Shown: positions 33,549 through 43,594 of the stretch, in pieces
Position numbering within the stretch: the first letter of the stretch is position 1
How the letters are laid out: each line of letters opens with the position of its first letter
Assembly: GCF_020594515.1 (NCBI RefSeq)
Contig: NZ_JAJCTH010000002.1
Span: forward strand, 186,001 to 250,000
DNA: 64,000 nt
DNA from: Rhodoferax sp. U2-2l
GTDB lineage: Bacteria > Pseudomonadota > Gammaproteobacteria > Burkholderiales > Burkholderiaceae_C
Reading direction: 5' to 3'
Notes under the pieces: generated by a model
Databases searched by the model: none
What the model saw: only the letters and a program-made list of their open reading frames with translations
Told to the model about the DNA's origin: nothing
Position numbers and translations under genes: made by a program

Positions 33549-33779
33549 TCAGCGCGCGGCCGGGGGCTGACTGGCTGCCTGGGCTGGCGCTGGCGTGGCT
33601 TGGGCGCCAGGCGCTGTTGTCCTCAGTGACCCGGGCATCAACGATTCGGGCAGCGTCGCCCGGTGCACACCCGCCGGGGGTGTGGGAAGATAGAGTGGCC
33701 CGGTCTGGCCGCAGGCCGCCAGGGTGACCGCCACAGCGGCAAGGGCCAAAGGGCGTGCCCGGTTTTTTTTGAACAACAT
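33549..33779 (-). CDS. lptM: LPS-assembly lipoprotein LptM (YifL-like)
   Basis: This small lipoprotein of 76 aa assists maturation of the LptD LPS translocon in E. coli. The signal peptide ends in the lipobox TLAAC (Cys23), followed immediately by [13 protein letters not shown], the family signature. The C-terminal half is a low-complexity Ala/Pro/Gln tail. Start at ATG 33779, only 15 bp from the divergent cyaY start. In many relatives lysA follows lptM, but here the next gene is the convergent cytochrome c4. Confidence 0.88.
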   Translation of the reverse strand: MLFKKNRARPLALAAVAVTLAACGQTGPLYLPTPPAGVHRATLPESLMPGSLRTTAPGAQATPAPAQAASQPPAAR

Positions 33780-33794
33780 GATGGTGAAATTGTA

Positions 33795-34127
33795 ATGACC
33801 GACACTGAATTTTTGGACCATGCGGAGCGTGTGCTCAAGGCTGTGGAAACCAGCTGTGACCGCATCAATGATGACACCAGCGTGGACATCGACAACCAGC
33901 GTACCGGGGGCATGGTGACGCTGGTGTTTGCCAACCACAGCCAGATTGTCATCAACCTGCAAAAGCCGCTGCAGGAAATCTGGCTGGCCGCCAAGTGCGG
34001 CGGATTTCACTATCAATTTGATGGCAAGCAATGGCTGGATACCAAAGGCCAGGGCGAGTTTTTTGCTTCGTTGACGCGTTTTGCCAGCGAGCAATCCGGC
34101 AGCCCGCTGGTGTTTGCTGCCGACTAG
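33795..34127 (+). CDS. cyaY: Iron-sulfur cluster assembly protein CyaY (frataxin)
   Basis: CyaY is the bacterial frataxin that binds iron and regulates cysteine desulfurase during Fe-S assembly. It is 110 aa, the standard size. The acidic first helix ([18 protein letters not shown]) and the sheet with [46 protein letters not shown] residues are clear. Its stop codon overlaps that of convergent mrcA (shared CTAG), and its start lies 15 bp from the divergent lptM start. Confidence 0.95.
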   Translation: MTDTEFLDHAERVLKAVETSCDRINDDTSVDIDNQRTGGMVTLVFANHSQIVINLQKPLQEIWLAAKCGGFHYQFDGKQWLDTKGQGEFFASLTRFASEQSGSPLVFAAD

Positions 34128-36520
34128 TTTTTGAACAAGTCGAGGATTTGCTTTTTCTCGTCCGCCACAGGCATCGGGATAACCTGCGGCGAGTCGGGTG
34201 ACGCGCTGTTGCTGTCGACACCCAAGGTGGCGATGCCCGTTGCACGAGTGTATTCGTTGTAGAACCACTCGCCATCCATGTTGACGACGCCCTCCGGCAC
34301 CGGGATCTCAGTCACCGGAACGTCCTTGAGCGCGCTGGACATGAACTCGATCCACACCGGCAGGCTTAGTCCGCCACCGGTCTCGCGGCTGCCGAGCTTG
34401 CGGGGTGTGTCGTAGCCGATCCATGTGACGGCTGCCAAGGTGGGCTGAAAACCGGCAAACCAGGCATCCATCGAATCATTGGTGGTGCCGGTTTTGCCAT
34501 AAAGGTCCGGGCGCTTGAGCTTGCCTTGTGCCGAGGCTGCAGTGCCCGACCGGGTGACCTCCTGCAGCAGGCTGTCCATGACAAAAGCGTTGCGCGCGTC
34601 AATGGCGCGCAAGGATTCATCCAGCACGGGGGCGGTCATTTGCGTCAGCACCCTGCCTTTTTGATCGGTGATTTTTGACACCGCCCAGGGGTTGATGTGG
34701 TAACCGCCGTTGGCAAACACCGAGTAACCGGTGGCCATCTGCATGGGGGTGACTGAACCCGCACCCAAGGCCATCGTCAGATAGGCCGGGTGCTTGACCG
34801 CCTCAAAACCAAAGCGCGTGACCCATTGCTGCGCGTTTTGGGCGCCCACCACCTGCAGCACACGGATGGAGACCATGTTTTTGGACTTGGCCAAACCCCG
34901 CCGTAGCGTCATCGGGCCCTCAAACTTGCCGTCGTAGTTTTTCGGTTCCCAGGGTTGGCCACCGGTCACGCCGGCGCTGAAAAAAAGCGGGCCATCGTTG
35001 ACGATGGTGGCTGGCGTCACGCCGTTTTCAAGCGCCGCCGAGTAAATGAAAGGCTTGAAACTGGAGCCCGGTTGCCGCCAGGCCTGGGTGACGTGGTTGA
35101 ACTTGTTTTTCTCAAAGTCAAAGCCGCCCACCAGCGCCCGGATGGCACCCGTGCGGGGATCGATCGCGACAAAGGCACCTTCGACTTCTGGCAGCTGGGT
35201 GATCTCCCACGTGAGTTTGGGCGTCTGGACAACGCGGATCACGGCGCCGCGGCGGATTTTGATGTTGGCCGGCGCCTTGTCTGACAGGCCCGACCGGGCC
35301 GGTGTGAGGCCCTCGCCGGTGATCTCGAGGACATCGCCGTTTTGGCGCAGCGCCTTGATCATCTTGGGATTGGCATCCAGCACCACCGCGGACAACACGT
35401 CCCCGTTGTCGGGGTGTTCCAGCAGCACATCGTCGATCGCATCCTCCAGAGCCGCCGACTCATTGGGCAAGTCGATGAACTTCTCGGGGCCGCGGTAGAC
35501 CTGGCGACGTTCGTAGGCCATGATGCCCCGGCGCAACGCCTGGTAGGCCGCCATTTGGTCGGAGGCGCGCAATGTGGTGTAGACGTTCAGGCCCCGTGTG
35601 TAGGTCGAGTCGCCATATTGCGCGTAGATCAGTTGGCGCACCATCTCGGTGAAGAACTCGGCGTGCACTGGCACCGTGTCCGCCCCCTGTTTGATTCTGA
35701 CTTCTTCTAGTTTGGCGGTTTGGGCCTGTTGCGGTGTGATGAATCCGTTCTGCAACATGCGGTCAATGATGTAGAGCTGGCGTGATTTGGCCCGCTTGGG
35801 GTTGTGGATTGGGTTGTAGGCCGACGGTGCCTTGGGCAACCCGGCCAGCATGGCCGCCTCTGCCACGGTCACGTTTTGCAACGGCTTGCCGAAGTAGGCC
35901 TCAGCGGCGGCGGCAAAGCCGTAAGCCCGGTTACCCAGGAAAATCTGGTTCATGTAAATTTCAAGAATCTGGTCTTTGCTGAGCAAATGTTCCATCTTGA
36001 AGGTCAGCAACATCTCATAGATCTTGCGGGTGTAGGTTTTTTCAGAGGACAGATACACATTGCGGGCGACCTGCATGGTGATGGTCGATGCGCCCTGGCT
36101 CTTGATCTGGCCCAAGTTGGCCAGGGCCGCCCGTGCCACGCCGATGTAATCCACGCCGCTGTGCTGGTAAAACCGGGCATCTTCAATGGCCAGCACCGCA
36201 TCCTTCATGACCTGGGGGATGTCACCGATGGGCGTCAACTGGCGCCGTTCTTCACCAAACTCACCAATCAGAACCCCTTCGGCTGAAAAGACCCGCAAGG
36301 GCAATTTGGGACGGTAGTCTGAGAGTGCCGAAACATCAGGCAAATTGGGGTAGGCCATGGCCATGGCGATGGCAACCACCATCACCACCGCCGTGATTCC
36401 GGCCAGCAGCAAGCCCAGCAGAACCAACGGGAATTTGATGGCCCAGTGCAGGCGAGGGCGCGGCAACCGGCCAGCCGGTTGAGGCGTCCCGGAGGATTCG
36501 AGCGGGGTTTTATCAGACAT
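34124..36520 (-). CDS. mrcA: Penicillin-binding protein 1A
   Basis: This bifunctional class A PBP polymerises and crosslinks peptidoglycan at the inner membrane. It is 798 aa. One N-terminal transmembrane helix ([20 protein letters not shown]) is followed by the GT51 glycosyltransferase domain with catalytic Glu113 in [12 protein letters not shown] and by [11 protein letters not shown]. The transpeptidase domain has S-x-x-K as PGSSFKPF near 485, S-x-N in KSKNMVS near 545, and K-T-G in YGKTGTTND near 675. It is divergent from pilM, as in many proteobacteria where mrcA (ponA) precedes the pil operon. Confidence 0.97.
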   Translation of the reverse strand: MSDKTPLESSGTPQPAGRLPRPRLHWAIKFPLVLLGLLLAGITAVVMVVAIAMAMAYPNLPDVSALSDYRPKLPLRVFSAEGVLIGEFGEERRQLTPIGDIPQVMKDAVLAIEDARFYQHSGVDYIGVARAALANLGQIKSQGASTITMQVARNVYLSSEKTYTRKIYEMLLTFKMEHLLSKDQILEIYMNQIFLGNRAYGFAAAAEAYFGKPLQNVTVAEAAMLAGLPKAPSAYNPIHNPKRAKSRQLYIIDRMLQNGFITPQQAQTAKLEEVRIKQGADTVPVHAEFFTEMVRQLIYAQYGDSTYTRGLNVYTTLRASDQMAAYQALRRGIMAYERRQVYRGPEKFIDLPNESAALEDAIDDVLLEHPDNGDVLSAVVLDANPKMIKALRQNGDVLEITGEGLTPARSGLSDKAPANIKIRRGAVIRVVQTPKLTWEITQLPEVEGAFVAIDPRTGAIRALVGGFDFEKNKFNHVTQAWRQPGSSFKPFIYSAALENGVTPATIVNDGPLFFSAGVTGGQPWEPKNYDGKFEGPMTLRRGLAKSKNMVSIRVLQVVGAQNAQQWVTRFGFEAVKHPAYLTMALGAGSVTPMQMATGYSVFANGGYHINPWAVSKITDQKGRVLTQMTAPVLDESLRAIDARNAFVMDSLLQEVTRSGTAASAQGKLKRPDLYGKTGTTNDSMDAWFAGFQPTLAAVTWIGYDTPRKLGSRETGGGLSLPVWIEFMSSALKDVPVTEIPVPEGVVNMDGEWFYNEYTRATGIATLGVDSNSASPDSPQVIPMPVADEKKQILDLFKN

Positions 36521-36680
36521 TTAAAAGGCGGGATTCGGCGCAAACCCAGTAAAGCAAAGGGAAAATTTCGGGAGACGTAAGGGCGATCTTCCCGCCCACC
36601 CTGTAGCCATTTGAGTCTACAGCAGGACGAATCGTCGACATTTTGGCAACGTGTGAAGACAGAAAAAAGTTGAAATATCT

Positions 36681-36709
36681 TTGATGAACAATGTTCTTAC
36701 TGATAGCAT
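36681..36709 (+). promoter_or_regulatory. Candidate pilM promoter
   Basis: TTGATG (36681-36686), a 17-bp spacer and TAGCAT (36704-36709) lie about 50 bp before pilM in an AT-rich stretch. An inverted repeat CTGTAG-N10-CTACAG is upstream at 36601-36622. Confidence 0.4.
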
Positions 36710-36761
36710 TGAAGTGAATTCTCAAGACAAGCGCGATTTTATTCATACCAATTAGGGCGCC

Positions 36762-37844
36762 ATGTTGCTTTCTCTGGGCTCGTTATTCAGTCGTCAACCT
36801 GCCGCCATGCTGGGCCTGGATGTCAGTTCGTCAAGCGTCAAGCTGGTCGAGCTGGGTCAAGACTCTGCAGGACGATTGGTTTTGGAAAACTGTGCCATCG
36901 TGCCGCTGGAGCGTGGCTGGATTACCGACGGCAACATCGAGAAGTTCGACGAAGTGGCTGACGCGGTGCGTCGGCTGATCAAAAAAAGTGGCACCAAAAC
37001 CAAAAACGTGGCGATGGCGCTGCCACCCTCAGCGGTTATCACCAAAAAAATCATTCTTCCAGGTGGTCTGTCTGACCAGGAGTTGGAGCTCCAGGTCGAG
37101 ACAGAGGCCAACCAGTACATCCCTTTCCCGCTGGACGAGGTGAGCCTCGACTTTTGCATTGTCGGCCCCAGCGCCAACGCATCCGGCGATGTCGAGGTAT
37201 TGATCGCCGCATCAAGGCGCGAGAAAGTGCAAGACATCCAGGGCCTGGCCGAGGCTGCGGGCCTCAATCCCGTGATCGTCGATGTGGAGTCTTACGCCTC
37301 CCGCCTGGCCACCAGTCGGCTGATTGCCCACTTGCCCGGCAAAGGCGTGGGCAGCATCGTGGCACTCTTTGAGGTGGGTGCCATGACCACCAGCATGCAA
37401 GTCATCCGCAACGACGAGTTGTTGTATGACCGCGACCAGGCGTTTGGTGGTGCGCAACTCACCCAGATGATCATCCGCCAATATGGTTTTTCGCAGGAAG
37501 AGGCGGAAACCAAAAAGCGAACCGGCGAGTTGCCGGATGACTACCGCAGCGTGGTGCTGCAACCGTTCATTGAGAGTCTGGTGCAAGAGGTTGGGCGGGC
37601 GCTGCAGTTCTTTTTTACCAGCACCACCCACAACAAGGTGGACATGGTGATGCTGGCTGGCGGGTCGGCCGCGCTGCCCGGTCTCACCGAAGCTGTGACC
37701 CAGCAGACGGGTTTTGCGTGCAGCATCGTCAACCCATTTGAAGGCATGGAGATGTCGCCCCATATCCGGCTCAACAAAATGGAGCGGGAGGCGCCGTCCT
37801 ACCTGACCTCCTGCGGCCTGGCTTTGCGGAGATTTCTGCAGTGA
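36762..37844 (+). CDS. pilM: Type IV pilus assembly protein PilM
   Basis: PilM is the actin-like cytoplasmic ATPase-fold protein that binds the N-terminus of PilN and links the alignment complex to the pilus motor. It is 360 aa. It shows the actin-like nucleotide fold with MLGLDVSSSSVKLVELGQ near residue 10, MALPPSAVITKKIILP near 87 and VMLAGGSAALPGLTEAVTQQTG near 295. It is the first gene of pilMNOPQ, and its stop overlaps the GTG start of pilN. Confidence 0.96.
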   Translation: MLLSLGSLFSRQPAAMLGLDVSSSSVKLVELGQDSAGRLVLENCAIVPLERGWITDGNIEKFDEVADAVRRLIKKSGTKTKNVAMALPPSAVITKKIILPGGLSDQELELQVETEANQYIPFPLDEVSLDFCIVGPSANASGDVEVLIAASRREKVQDIQGLAEAAGLNPVIVDVESYASRLATSRLIAHLPGKGVGSIVALFEVGAMTTSMQVIRNDELLYDRDQAFGGAQLTQMIIRQYGFSQEEAETKKRTGELPDDYRSVVLQPFIESLVQEVGRALQFFFTSTTHNKVDMVMLAGGSAALPGLTEAVTQQTGFACSIVNPFEGMEMSPHIRLNKMEREAPSYLTSCGLALRRFLQ

Positions 37845-38488
37845 TACTGATCAATCTACTTCCCCATCGGGAAGCCGCTCGCAAGCGCCGCAAGGACATG
37901 TTCAATGTGGGTTTGGGGCTGTCGGCCCTGATCGGCGTTGTGATGGCGGGCCTGATTTATCTGTGGTACCTGAACGAGATGTCGAGTCAACAGGACAAAA
38001 ACCAGATTCTGAGGGCAGAAATTACCAACTTTGACAATCAGATCAAGGAAATCGCGGGTTTGGAGTCAGAGATTGCCGCGTTGCGGGCGCGCCAGCAAGC
38101 GGTGGAAGACTTGCAGGCCGACCGCAACATGCCCGTTCACTTGCTCACTGAATTGGTGCGACAGTTACCTGAAGGTGTTTACATCAACAGCATGCGTCAA
38201 GACGGCCAGAGCGTGGCGTTGCAGGGTGTTGCGCAATCCAACGAACGTGTATCCGAGCTGCTGCGCAACCTCAGTACCCAATCCATGTGGCTCACGCGGC
38301 CTGAATTGGTTGAAATTGTGGCCGGCTCCGTGAATGTGACACCCCGCGATCAGCGCCGTGTGGCCAATTTCAAGATCAATGTCAAACTGCTGCGGGCTGG
38401 TGAGGTGGGCGGCAATCCACCCGCGGCAGCCGCCAGCGCTTCGGCTGCCAACGCCGTGGTGGCCAGCACGTCGCCTGCGGCAAAGTAA
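37841..38488 (+). CDS. pilN: Type IV pilus assembly protein PilN
   Basis: PilN is a bitopic inner-membrane protein of 215 aa. Its N-terminus MILINLLPHREAARKRRKDMF is the conserved PilM-binding motif (INLLPHR), then a single membrane helix (GLGLSALIGVVMAGLIYLWYL) and a periplasmic coiled coil that pairs with PilO. An Ala-rich C-terminal tail is unusual but common in this group. It starts at GTG, overlapping pilM by 4 bp. Confidence 0.95.
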   Translation: MILINLLPHREAARKRRKDMFNVGLGLSALIGVVMAGLIYLWYLNEMSSQQDKNQILRAEITNFDNQIKEIAGLESEIAALRARQQAVEDLQADRNMPVHLLTELVRQLPEGVYINSMRQDGQSVALQGVAQSNERVSELLRNLSTQSMWLTRPELVEIVAGSVNVTPRDQRRVANFKINVKLLRAGEVGGNPPAAAASASAANAVVASTSPAAK

Positions 38489-38499
38489 CGGCGCGAACT

Positions 38500-39171
38500 A
38501 TGGCAAAGTCTCCTACTGTTTCTGTCGACGTCAAGTCCTGGTTTGATGAGGCTTCGGCCCAGTTTCGCAATCTGGACAGCAAAGACCCCTCCAATTGGCC
38601 GCAGTTGCCACGCTACACCTTGTTTGCCGGGATTGCGGTGGCCGTGGTCGTGTTGTTGTGGTTTGTGTGGCTCACTGACGTCAAAGATGAACTGGTCGTC
38701 GAGCAGGAGCAAGAGATCAAGCTGCGTGACGAATACAAGGTCAAGCTGGCCAAAGCGGTGAACCTGGAGGCCCTGAAAAAACAACGCGAGCAGGTGCAGC
38801 AGTATGTGACGCAGCTTGAGAAACAACTCCCCAGCAAGGCCGAGATGGACGCCTTGTTGTCCGACATCAACCAGGCCGGCATTGGTCGAAGCTTGCAGTT
38901 TGACCTGTTCAGGCCGGGCCAGGTCGTGGTCCGGGAGTATTACGCAGAGTTGCCGATCGCGGTGCGCGTGACCGGGCGTTACCACGACATGGGTGCGTTT
39001 GCGGCCGATATCTCCAATTTGTCCCGGATCGTGACGCTCAACAACCTGTCCATCCTTCCGGGCAAAGACGGTGCGCTGGGCATGGATGCGGTGGCCAAGA
39101 CGTTCCGCTATCTGGATGCGCAGGAAATCAGCGCGCAGCGCCAAGCGGCGCCAAAAGGGGCCAACAAATGA
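38500..39171 (+). CDS. pilO: Type IV pilus assembly protein PilO
   Basis: PilO, 223 aa, pairs with PilN in the inner-membrane alignment complex. It has a short cytoplasmic segment, one membrane helix (LFAGIAVAVVVLLWFVWL), a coiled coil (about residues 65-115) and a periplasmic ferredoxin-like domain containing YYAELPIAVRVTGRYHDMGAF. It lies 11 bp after pilN and overlaps pilP by 4 bp (ATGA). Confidence 0.95.
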   Translation: MAKSPTVSVDVKSWFDEASAQFRNLDSKDPSNWPQLPRYTLFAGIAVAVVVLLWFVWLTDVKDELVVEQEQEIKLRDEYKVKLAKAVNLEALKKQREQVQQYVTQLEKQLPSKAEMDALLSDINQAGIGRSLQFDLFRPGQVVVREYYAELPIAVRVTGRYHDMGAFAADISNLSRIVTLNNLSILPGKDGALGMDAVAKTFRYLDAQEISAQRQAAPKGANK

Positions 39172-39713
39172 GGTGTGCTCGCTGGATGGTCGTCGCCTTG
39201 CTGCCGCTGACCTTGTTGGTCGGCTGCACCTCTGAGTCCGAGAGTGAGCTGCGTGACTGGATGGCTCAGCAAAAGAGTCAGACCTTTCCCAAGGTCACGC
39301 CCCTGTCAGAGCCCAAACAATTCAAGCCTGAAAATTACACTGAAGTGACCGAATTTGAGCCGTTCAGCATCAAGAAGCTGACGCTGGCACTGAAGAATGA
39401 CGCAGCACAAGCATCATCCAATGCCGCGCTTCTGGAGCCTGAATTGGCCCGCCGCAAGGAGCCACTGGAGGAATTCCCGCTCGATACGATGGCGCTGGTG
39501 GGCAGTCTGGTCCGGGCGGGGCAACCGGTCGCTTTGGTGACCGTGGGCAAATTGTTGTATCAGGTGCGTCTGGGAGATCATTTGGGACAAAACTATGGCC
39601 GCATAACCAAGATCGTTGAGACGGAAATAACCCTGCGCGAAATTGTCCAGGACGCAGCCGGTGAGTGGATAGAACGCACTGCGTCATTGCAGTTGCAGGA
39701 GAGGTCAAAATGA
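39168..39713 (+). CDS. pilP: Type IV pilus lipoprotein PilP
   Basis: PilP is an inner-membrane lipoprotein of 181 aa that connects PilNO with the secretin PilQ. The lipobox is LLVGC (Cys16), followed by a flexible N-terminal region and the beta-domain with GQPVALVTVGKLLYQVRLGDHLGQNYGRITKI and IVQDAAGEWIERTASLQL. Its stop codon overlaps the pilQ start (ATGA). Confidence 0.94.
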   Translation: MRCARWMVVALLPLTLLVGCTSESESELRDWMAQQKSQTFPKVTPLSEPKQFKPENYTEVTEFEPFSIKKLTLALKNDAAQASSNAALLEPELARRKEPLEEFPLDTMALVGSLVRAGQPVALVTVGKLLYQVRLGDHLGQNYGRITKIVETEITLREIVQDAAGEWIERTASLQLQERSK

Positions 39714-41800
39714 CAACCCAACACAATGGTTTTTTAGGTACGCTTGGCCGTCGGGTTTGGCTGCTTGCAGGTTTGATATTTGCCGCCGCAACCGCACAGG
39801 CGCAACCGGCGATTCAGGCTGTCACTGGCTCGTTGCAAGGCGGCTCCGAGATCGTCAGGATTGATTTGAGCGAGGTGCTGCCTGCGCTGCCTACCGGCTT
39901 TTCCATCCAGTCGCCAGCGCGTATTGCGCTCGATTTTGCCGGCGTGGTCAGCGCCATGGGGCGCTCCACTGTGGACATCAACCAGGGCAACCTGAGGTCG
40001 GTCAGCGTGGTTCAGGCGGGTGATCGCACGCGTGTGGTTCTGAATCTGAAGCAATACACGGCCTACAAGACGCAGATGGACGGCAAGTCGTTGTATGTTT
40101 CCTTGGACCCGGTGGCCAATGACATGCCGACTGAAGCTCCCAAAGTGTTTGCCGAGAATTTGAACCGTGATGCGATGCCGCTGCGCGATGTGGACTTCCG
40201 CCGTGGCGACGAAGCCTCGGGTCGGATCATTGTGGCGCTGCCCAACGACCAGGTCGGTGTGGACATCCGCCAGCAAGGGCAGACGCTGGTGGTTGACTTC
40301 ATGAAGACCACCTTGCCGGAAGGTCTGCGTCGGCGCCTGGATGTGGCTGATTTTGGTACACCCGTCAAAACCATCACCACCTCCCAGAGTGGTGACCGGG
40401 TTCGGATGGTGATCGAGCCACAAGGCCAGTGGGTGCACAGTGCCTACCAGAGCAATTCGCAATTTGTGGTGGAGGTCAAACCCATCAAGGTCGACCCCAC
40501 CAAATTGACCCAAGGCCCGGGTTACAGCGGGCAGAAACTGTCGCTCAATTTCCAGAACATCGAGGTTCGTTCACTGTTGCAGGTGATTGCAGACTTCACC
40601 AACTTCAACGTGATCACCTCGGACTCTGTCACCGGCGCGGTCACGCTCAGGTTGCAGGATGTGCCTTGGGACCAGGCGCTGGACATCATCCTGCAGGCCA
40701 AAGGCCTGGGCATGCGCAAGACTGGCAATGTGTTGTGGATTGCGCCGAAAGACGAAATCAATGCCAAGGAAAAGCTGGACATGGAGTCTGCAGCTGCGCT
40801 GCAGAGCTTGGAGCCATTGCGCACACAGTCGTACCAGTTGAATTACACCAAGGCGGAAGAAGTGGCCAAGGGGCTTAACGGCCAGTCACAGAGCAGTGCT
40901 GGCGGTGCCACGGCACAGTCCACCCGCATCCTGTCGCCGCGTGGTAGCGTGATTTTCGAGACACGCACCAACCAGTTGTTCGTGACCGATATTCCGGTCA
41001 AGCTGGAAGAGATCCAGGCCCTGATCGCGAAGATCGACATTCCGGTGCGCCAGGTCATGATCGAGGCGCGGATCGTTGAAGCCTCCGACACGTTTGGCAA
41101 GTCTTTGGGGGTTAGGCTGGGGGGAAATATCGCTAATGGGAGTGCGGCCGTGAACAACCCAGGCGGTGGCATGACGATAGGTTCGTCTTACGCCGCAGGC
41201 ACTGCCGGTACCATTCCTGGTAATTTCGTGAATTTTCCAGTGGCGGGTGGGGCTGCCGTTGCGTTTTCTATTTTTAATTCCACTGCCACGCGGTTCCTGA
41301 ACCTTGAAATTTCAGCGCTCGAAGCAGATGGCAAAGGCAAGGTGATTTCAAGCCCGCGTGTGATCACGGCAGACCAGATCAAAGCCCTGATTGAACAAGG
41401 CACCGAGTTTCCCTACCAAGTGGCTTCTTCCAGCGGTGCCACCTCGATCGCCTTCCGCAAAGCGAGTCTGAAACTGGAGGTGACGCCGCAGATCACACCA
41501 GAAGGCGGGATCATTCTTGATCTGGATGTCAACAAGGACACCCGTGGCATCAATACCGATGCGGGTTATGCGATTGACACCAAACACATCAAGACGCAGG
41601 TGTTGGTAGAAAACGGCGGAACGGTGGTTGTGGGAGGTATTTTTACCGAAGACACCATAGATACGGTCGACAAGGTGCCATTCCTTGGTGACTTGCCAGC
41701 CGTCGGTAATCTGTTCAAACGCACAGCCCGCTCTTCTGAAAAGCGAGAAATGTTGGTCTTCATCACCCCCAGGGTCTTGCAGGATAAATTGGCGCGTTAA
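39710..41800 (+). CDS. pilQ: Type IV pilus secretin PilQ
   Basis: PilQ forms the outer-membrane channel through which the pilus passes. It is 696 aa with a signal peptide ending AQAQ, two AMIN-type peptidoglycan-binding domains in the first 290 residues, an STN-like domain (SLNFQNIEVRSLLQVIADFTNFNVI), and the C-terminal secretin with VPFLGDLPAVGNLFKRTARSSEKREMLVFITPRVL. The start at ATG 39710 has AGGAGAGG upstream; an earlier in-frame ATG at 39665 lacks that. It ends the pil operon; aroK follows after 34 bp. Confidence 0.96.
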   Translation: MTTQHNGFLGTLGRRVWLLAGLIFAAATAQAQPAIQAVTGSLQGGSEIVRIDLSEVLPALPTGFSIQSPARIALDFAGVVSAMGRSTVDINQGNLRSVSVVQAGDRTRVVLNLKQYTAYKTQMDGKSLYVSLDPVANDMPTEAPKVFAENLNRDAMPLRDVDFRRGDEASGRIIVALPNDQVGVDIRQQGQTLVVDFMKTTLPEGLRRRLDVADFGTPVKTITTSQSGDRVRMVIEPQGQWVHSAYQSNSQFVVEVKPIKVDPTKLTQGPGYSGQKLSLNFQNIEVRSLLQVIADFTNFNVITSDSVTGAVTLRLQDVPWDQALDIILQAKGLGMRKTGNVLWIAPKDEINAKEKLDMESAAALQSLEPLRTQSYQLNYTKAEEVAKGLNGQSQSSAGGATAQSTRILSPRGSVIFETRTNQLFVTDIPVKLEEIQALIAKIDIPVRQVMIEARIVEASDTFGKSLGVRLGGNIANGSAAVNNPGGGMTIGSSYAAGTAGTIPGNFVNFPVAGGAAVAFSIFNSTATRFLNLEISALEADGKGKVISSPRVITADQIKALIEQGTEFPYQVASSSGATSIAFRKASLKLEVTPQITPEGGIILDLDVNKDTRGINTDAGYAIDTKHIKTQVLVENGGTVVVGGIFTEDTIDTVDKVPFLGDLPAVGNLFKRTARSSEKREMLVFITPRVLQDKLAR

Positions 41801-41834
41801 GCCGTGGCGCCCGACTTGAAGACGCTGTTCCAAA

Positions 41835-42359
41835 TTGACCATCAGTCTCATCGGCCTGCCTGGCTCCGGTAAAACCACGGTCGGCCGCCAACTCTCCCGG
41901 CGCCTGCGGGTGCCTTTTCTCGACTCGGACACGGTCATCGAGCAGCAGTTGGGCTGCTCGATCCGTGAGTTTTTTGAGCGGGAAGGGGAGCAGCGCTTTC
42001 GTGACATTGAAACCAGCGTCATTGATGAGCTGACCCAATCGAAGGAGGGCGTGCTGTCCACGGGTGGTGGCGCGGTGCTCAGGCCAGAGAACCGGGCCCA
42101 TCTGCACGGCCGCACCAGGGTGGTGTACCTGAACTCTTCTCCGGACGATCTGTTTCGCCGCTTGCGGCACGATAAAAATCGGCCGCTGCTGCAGGTGGCT
42201 GACCCATTGGGACGCCTGCGTGATCTGCACACCCAGCGCGACCCGCTGTATCGGGAAACCGCCCACTTTCAGGTGGATACTGGGAGGCCCTCGGTGGCCA
42301 GTCTGGTCAACATGATCCTGATGCAGCTTGATATGGACGGCGCGGCAGCGGCGTCGTGA
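41835..42359 (+). CDS. aroK: Shikimate kinase
   Basis: AroK phosphorylates shikimate at O3 with ATP in the aromatic amino acid pathway. The protein is 174 aa. It has Walker [16 protein letters not shown] at residues 7-21, the shikimate-binding D-S-D at about 31-33, FREFEREGE-like [15 protein letters not shown], and GGGAV. No ATG is available and the frame is closed by a stop a few codons upstream, so TTG 41835 is the likely start. It overlaps the extended aroB frame by 4 bp. Confidence 0.93.
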   Translation: MTISLIGLPGSGKTTVGRQLSRRLRVPFLDSDTVIEQQLGCSIREFFEREGEQRFRDIETSVIDELTQSKEGVLSTGGGAVLRPENRAHLHGRTRVVYLNSSPDDLFRRLRHDKNRPLLQVADPLGRLRDLHTQRDPLYRETAHFQVDTGRPSVASLVNMILMQLDMDGAAAAS

Positions 42360-42379
42360 AAGCCTCTAAACTCTGCGGC

Positions 42380-43489
42380 ATGAAAGCCTCAGACCTCCAA
42401 ACCGTCACCATTGACCTGGCCGACCGCAGCTACCCCATCGCGATCCGCGGCTCGCTGTTTGACAACCCCTTGAGCTACGCCCAGTTGCCCAAGGCAGGCG
42501 CGGCGCTGATTGTCACCAACACCACCGTGGGGCCGCTGTATGCCGAACGGCTGCAAAAGGCCCTCGCGCCGCAATACAGCCAGGTGCACACGGTGGTGCT
42601 GCCCGACGGGGAAGAGTTCAAAACCTGGGAGAGCCTGAACCTGATTTTTGACGCGTTGCTGCGCCATGGGTGTGACCGCAAAACCACCCTGTTTGCCTTG
42701 GGCGGCGGTGTGGTGGGTGACATGACTGGGTTTGCGGCAGCCAGCTACATGCGCGGCGTGCCATTTGTGCAGGTGCCCACCACCTTGCTGGCGCAGGTGG
42801 ACTCATCAGTGGGCGGCAAGACCGCCATCAACCACCCGCTGGGCAAAAACATGATCGGCGCGTTTTACCAGCCGCTCAAGGTGGTGTGTGATTTGGACAC
42901 GTTGCAGTCACTGCCGCCGCGCGAACTCAGTGCTGGGCTGGCCGAGGTCATCAAATACGGGCCGATAGCCGATATGGACTTTTTGGCCTGGATCGAGGCC
43001 AATCTGGATGCCATCCTGGCGCGTGAGCCGGCTGCGCTGGGGCATATCGTCAAACGCAGTTGCGAGATCAAGGCCTGGGTGGTGGGGCAGGACGAGCGGG
43101 AGTCCGGCTTGCGCGCCATTTTGAACTTTGGCCACACCTTTGGCCACGCCATTGAGGCGGGGCTGGGGTATGGCGTCTGGCTGCATGGCGAAGCCGTGGG
43201 CTGCGGCATGGTGATGGCGGCGCAGTTGTCGGCGCGCCTGGGGCTGGTGGATGCTTTTTTTGTACACCGGCTCACCACCTTGATCGCCAAGGCAGGGTTG
43301 CCGGTCAAGGCGCCGGTGCTGTCGGGTGACGACAACGCCGGGCGTTACCTTGAATTGATGCGGGTGGACAAGAAGGCGGAGGCGGGCGAGATCAAGTTTG
43401 TGCTGATCGACAAGCCCGGCTCGGCGGTGGTGCGCAGCGCACCCGATGCGGTGGTGCGGCAGGTGATTGATGCCTGTTGCGCGAACTGA
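42380..43489 (+). CDS. aroB: 3-dehydroquinate synthase
   Basis: AroB converts DAHP to 3-dehydroquinate using NAD and a metal. It is 369 aa. Motifs include [51 protein letters not shown] residues around 80-130, [32 protein letters not shown] and the metal ligand region [14 protein letters not shown] 42380 and GTG 42356 are both in frame, each followed by nearly the same 10 bases (AAAGCCTC), so the true start is uncertain. aroK-aroB form a coupled pair. Confidence 0.95.
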   Translation: MKASDLQTVTIDLADRSYPIAIRGSLFDNPLSYAQLPKAGAALIVTNTTVGPLYAERLQKALAPQYSQVHTVVLPDGEEFKTWESLNLIFDALLRHGCDRKTTLFALGGGVVGDMTGFAAASYMRGVPFVQVPTTLLAQVDSSVGGKTAINHPLGKNMIGAFYQPLKVVCDLDTLQSLPPRELSAGLAEVIKYGPIADMDFLAWIEANLDAILAREPAALGHIVKRSCEIKAWVVGQDERESGLRAILNFGHTFGHAIEAGLGYGVWLHGEAVGCGMVMAAQLSARLGLVDAFFVHRLTTLIAKAGLPVKAPVLSGDDNAGRYLELMRVDKKAEAGEIKFVLIDKPGSAVVRSAPDAVVRQVIDACCAN

Positions 43490-43594
43490 CGTGACAGCCA
43501 ATGAATGTCAGGTCAACTGTCCTGACCGCCAAGCAGCCCCTGCCTGTCACGTGAAAGCAAGCGCCAGGTTTTTGGTCAGGCCGGCTGAAGGTCG

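Noticed and set aside
36513-36746. A 77-codon minus-strand frame upstream of mrcA
   Set aside because: It overlaps the mrcA start and the pilM promoter region and lacks a ribosome site or family features.
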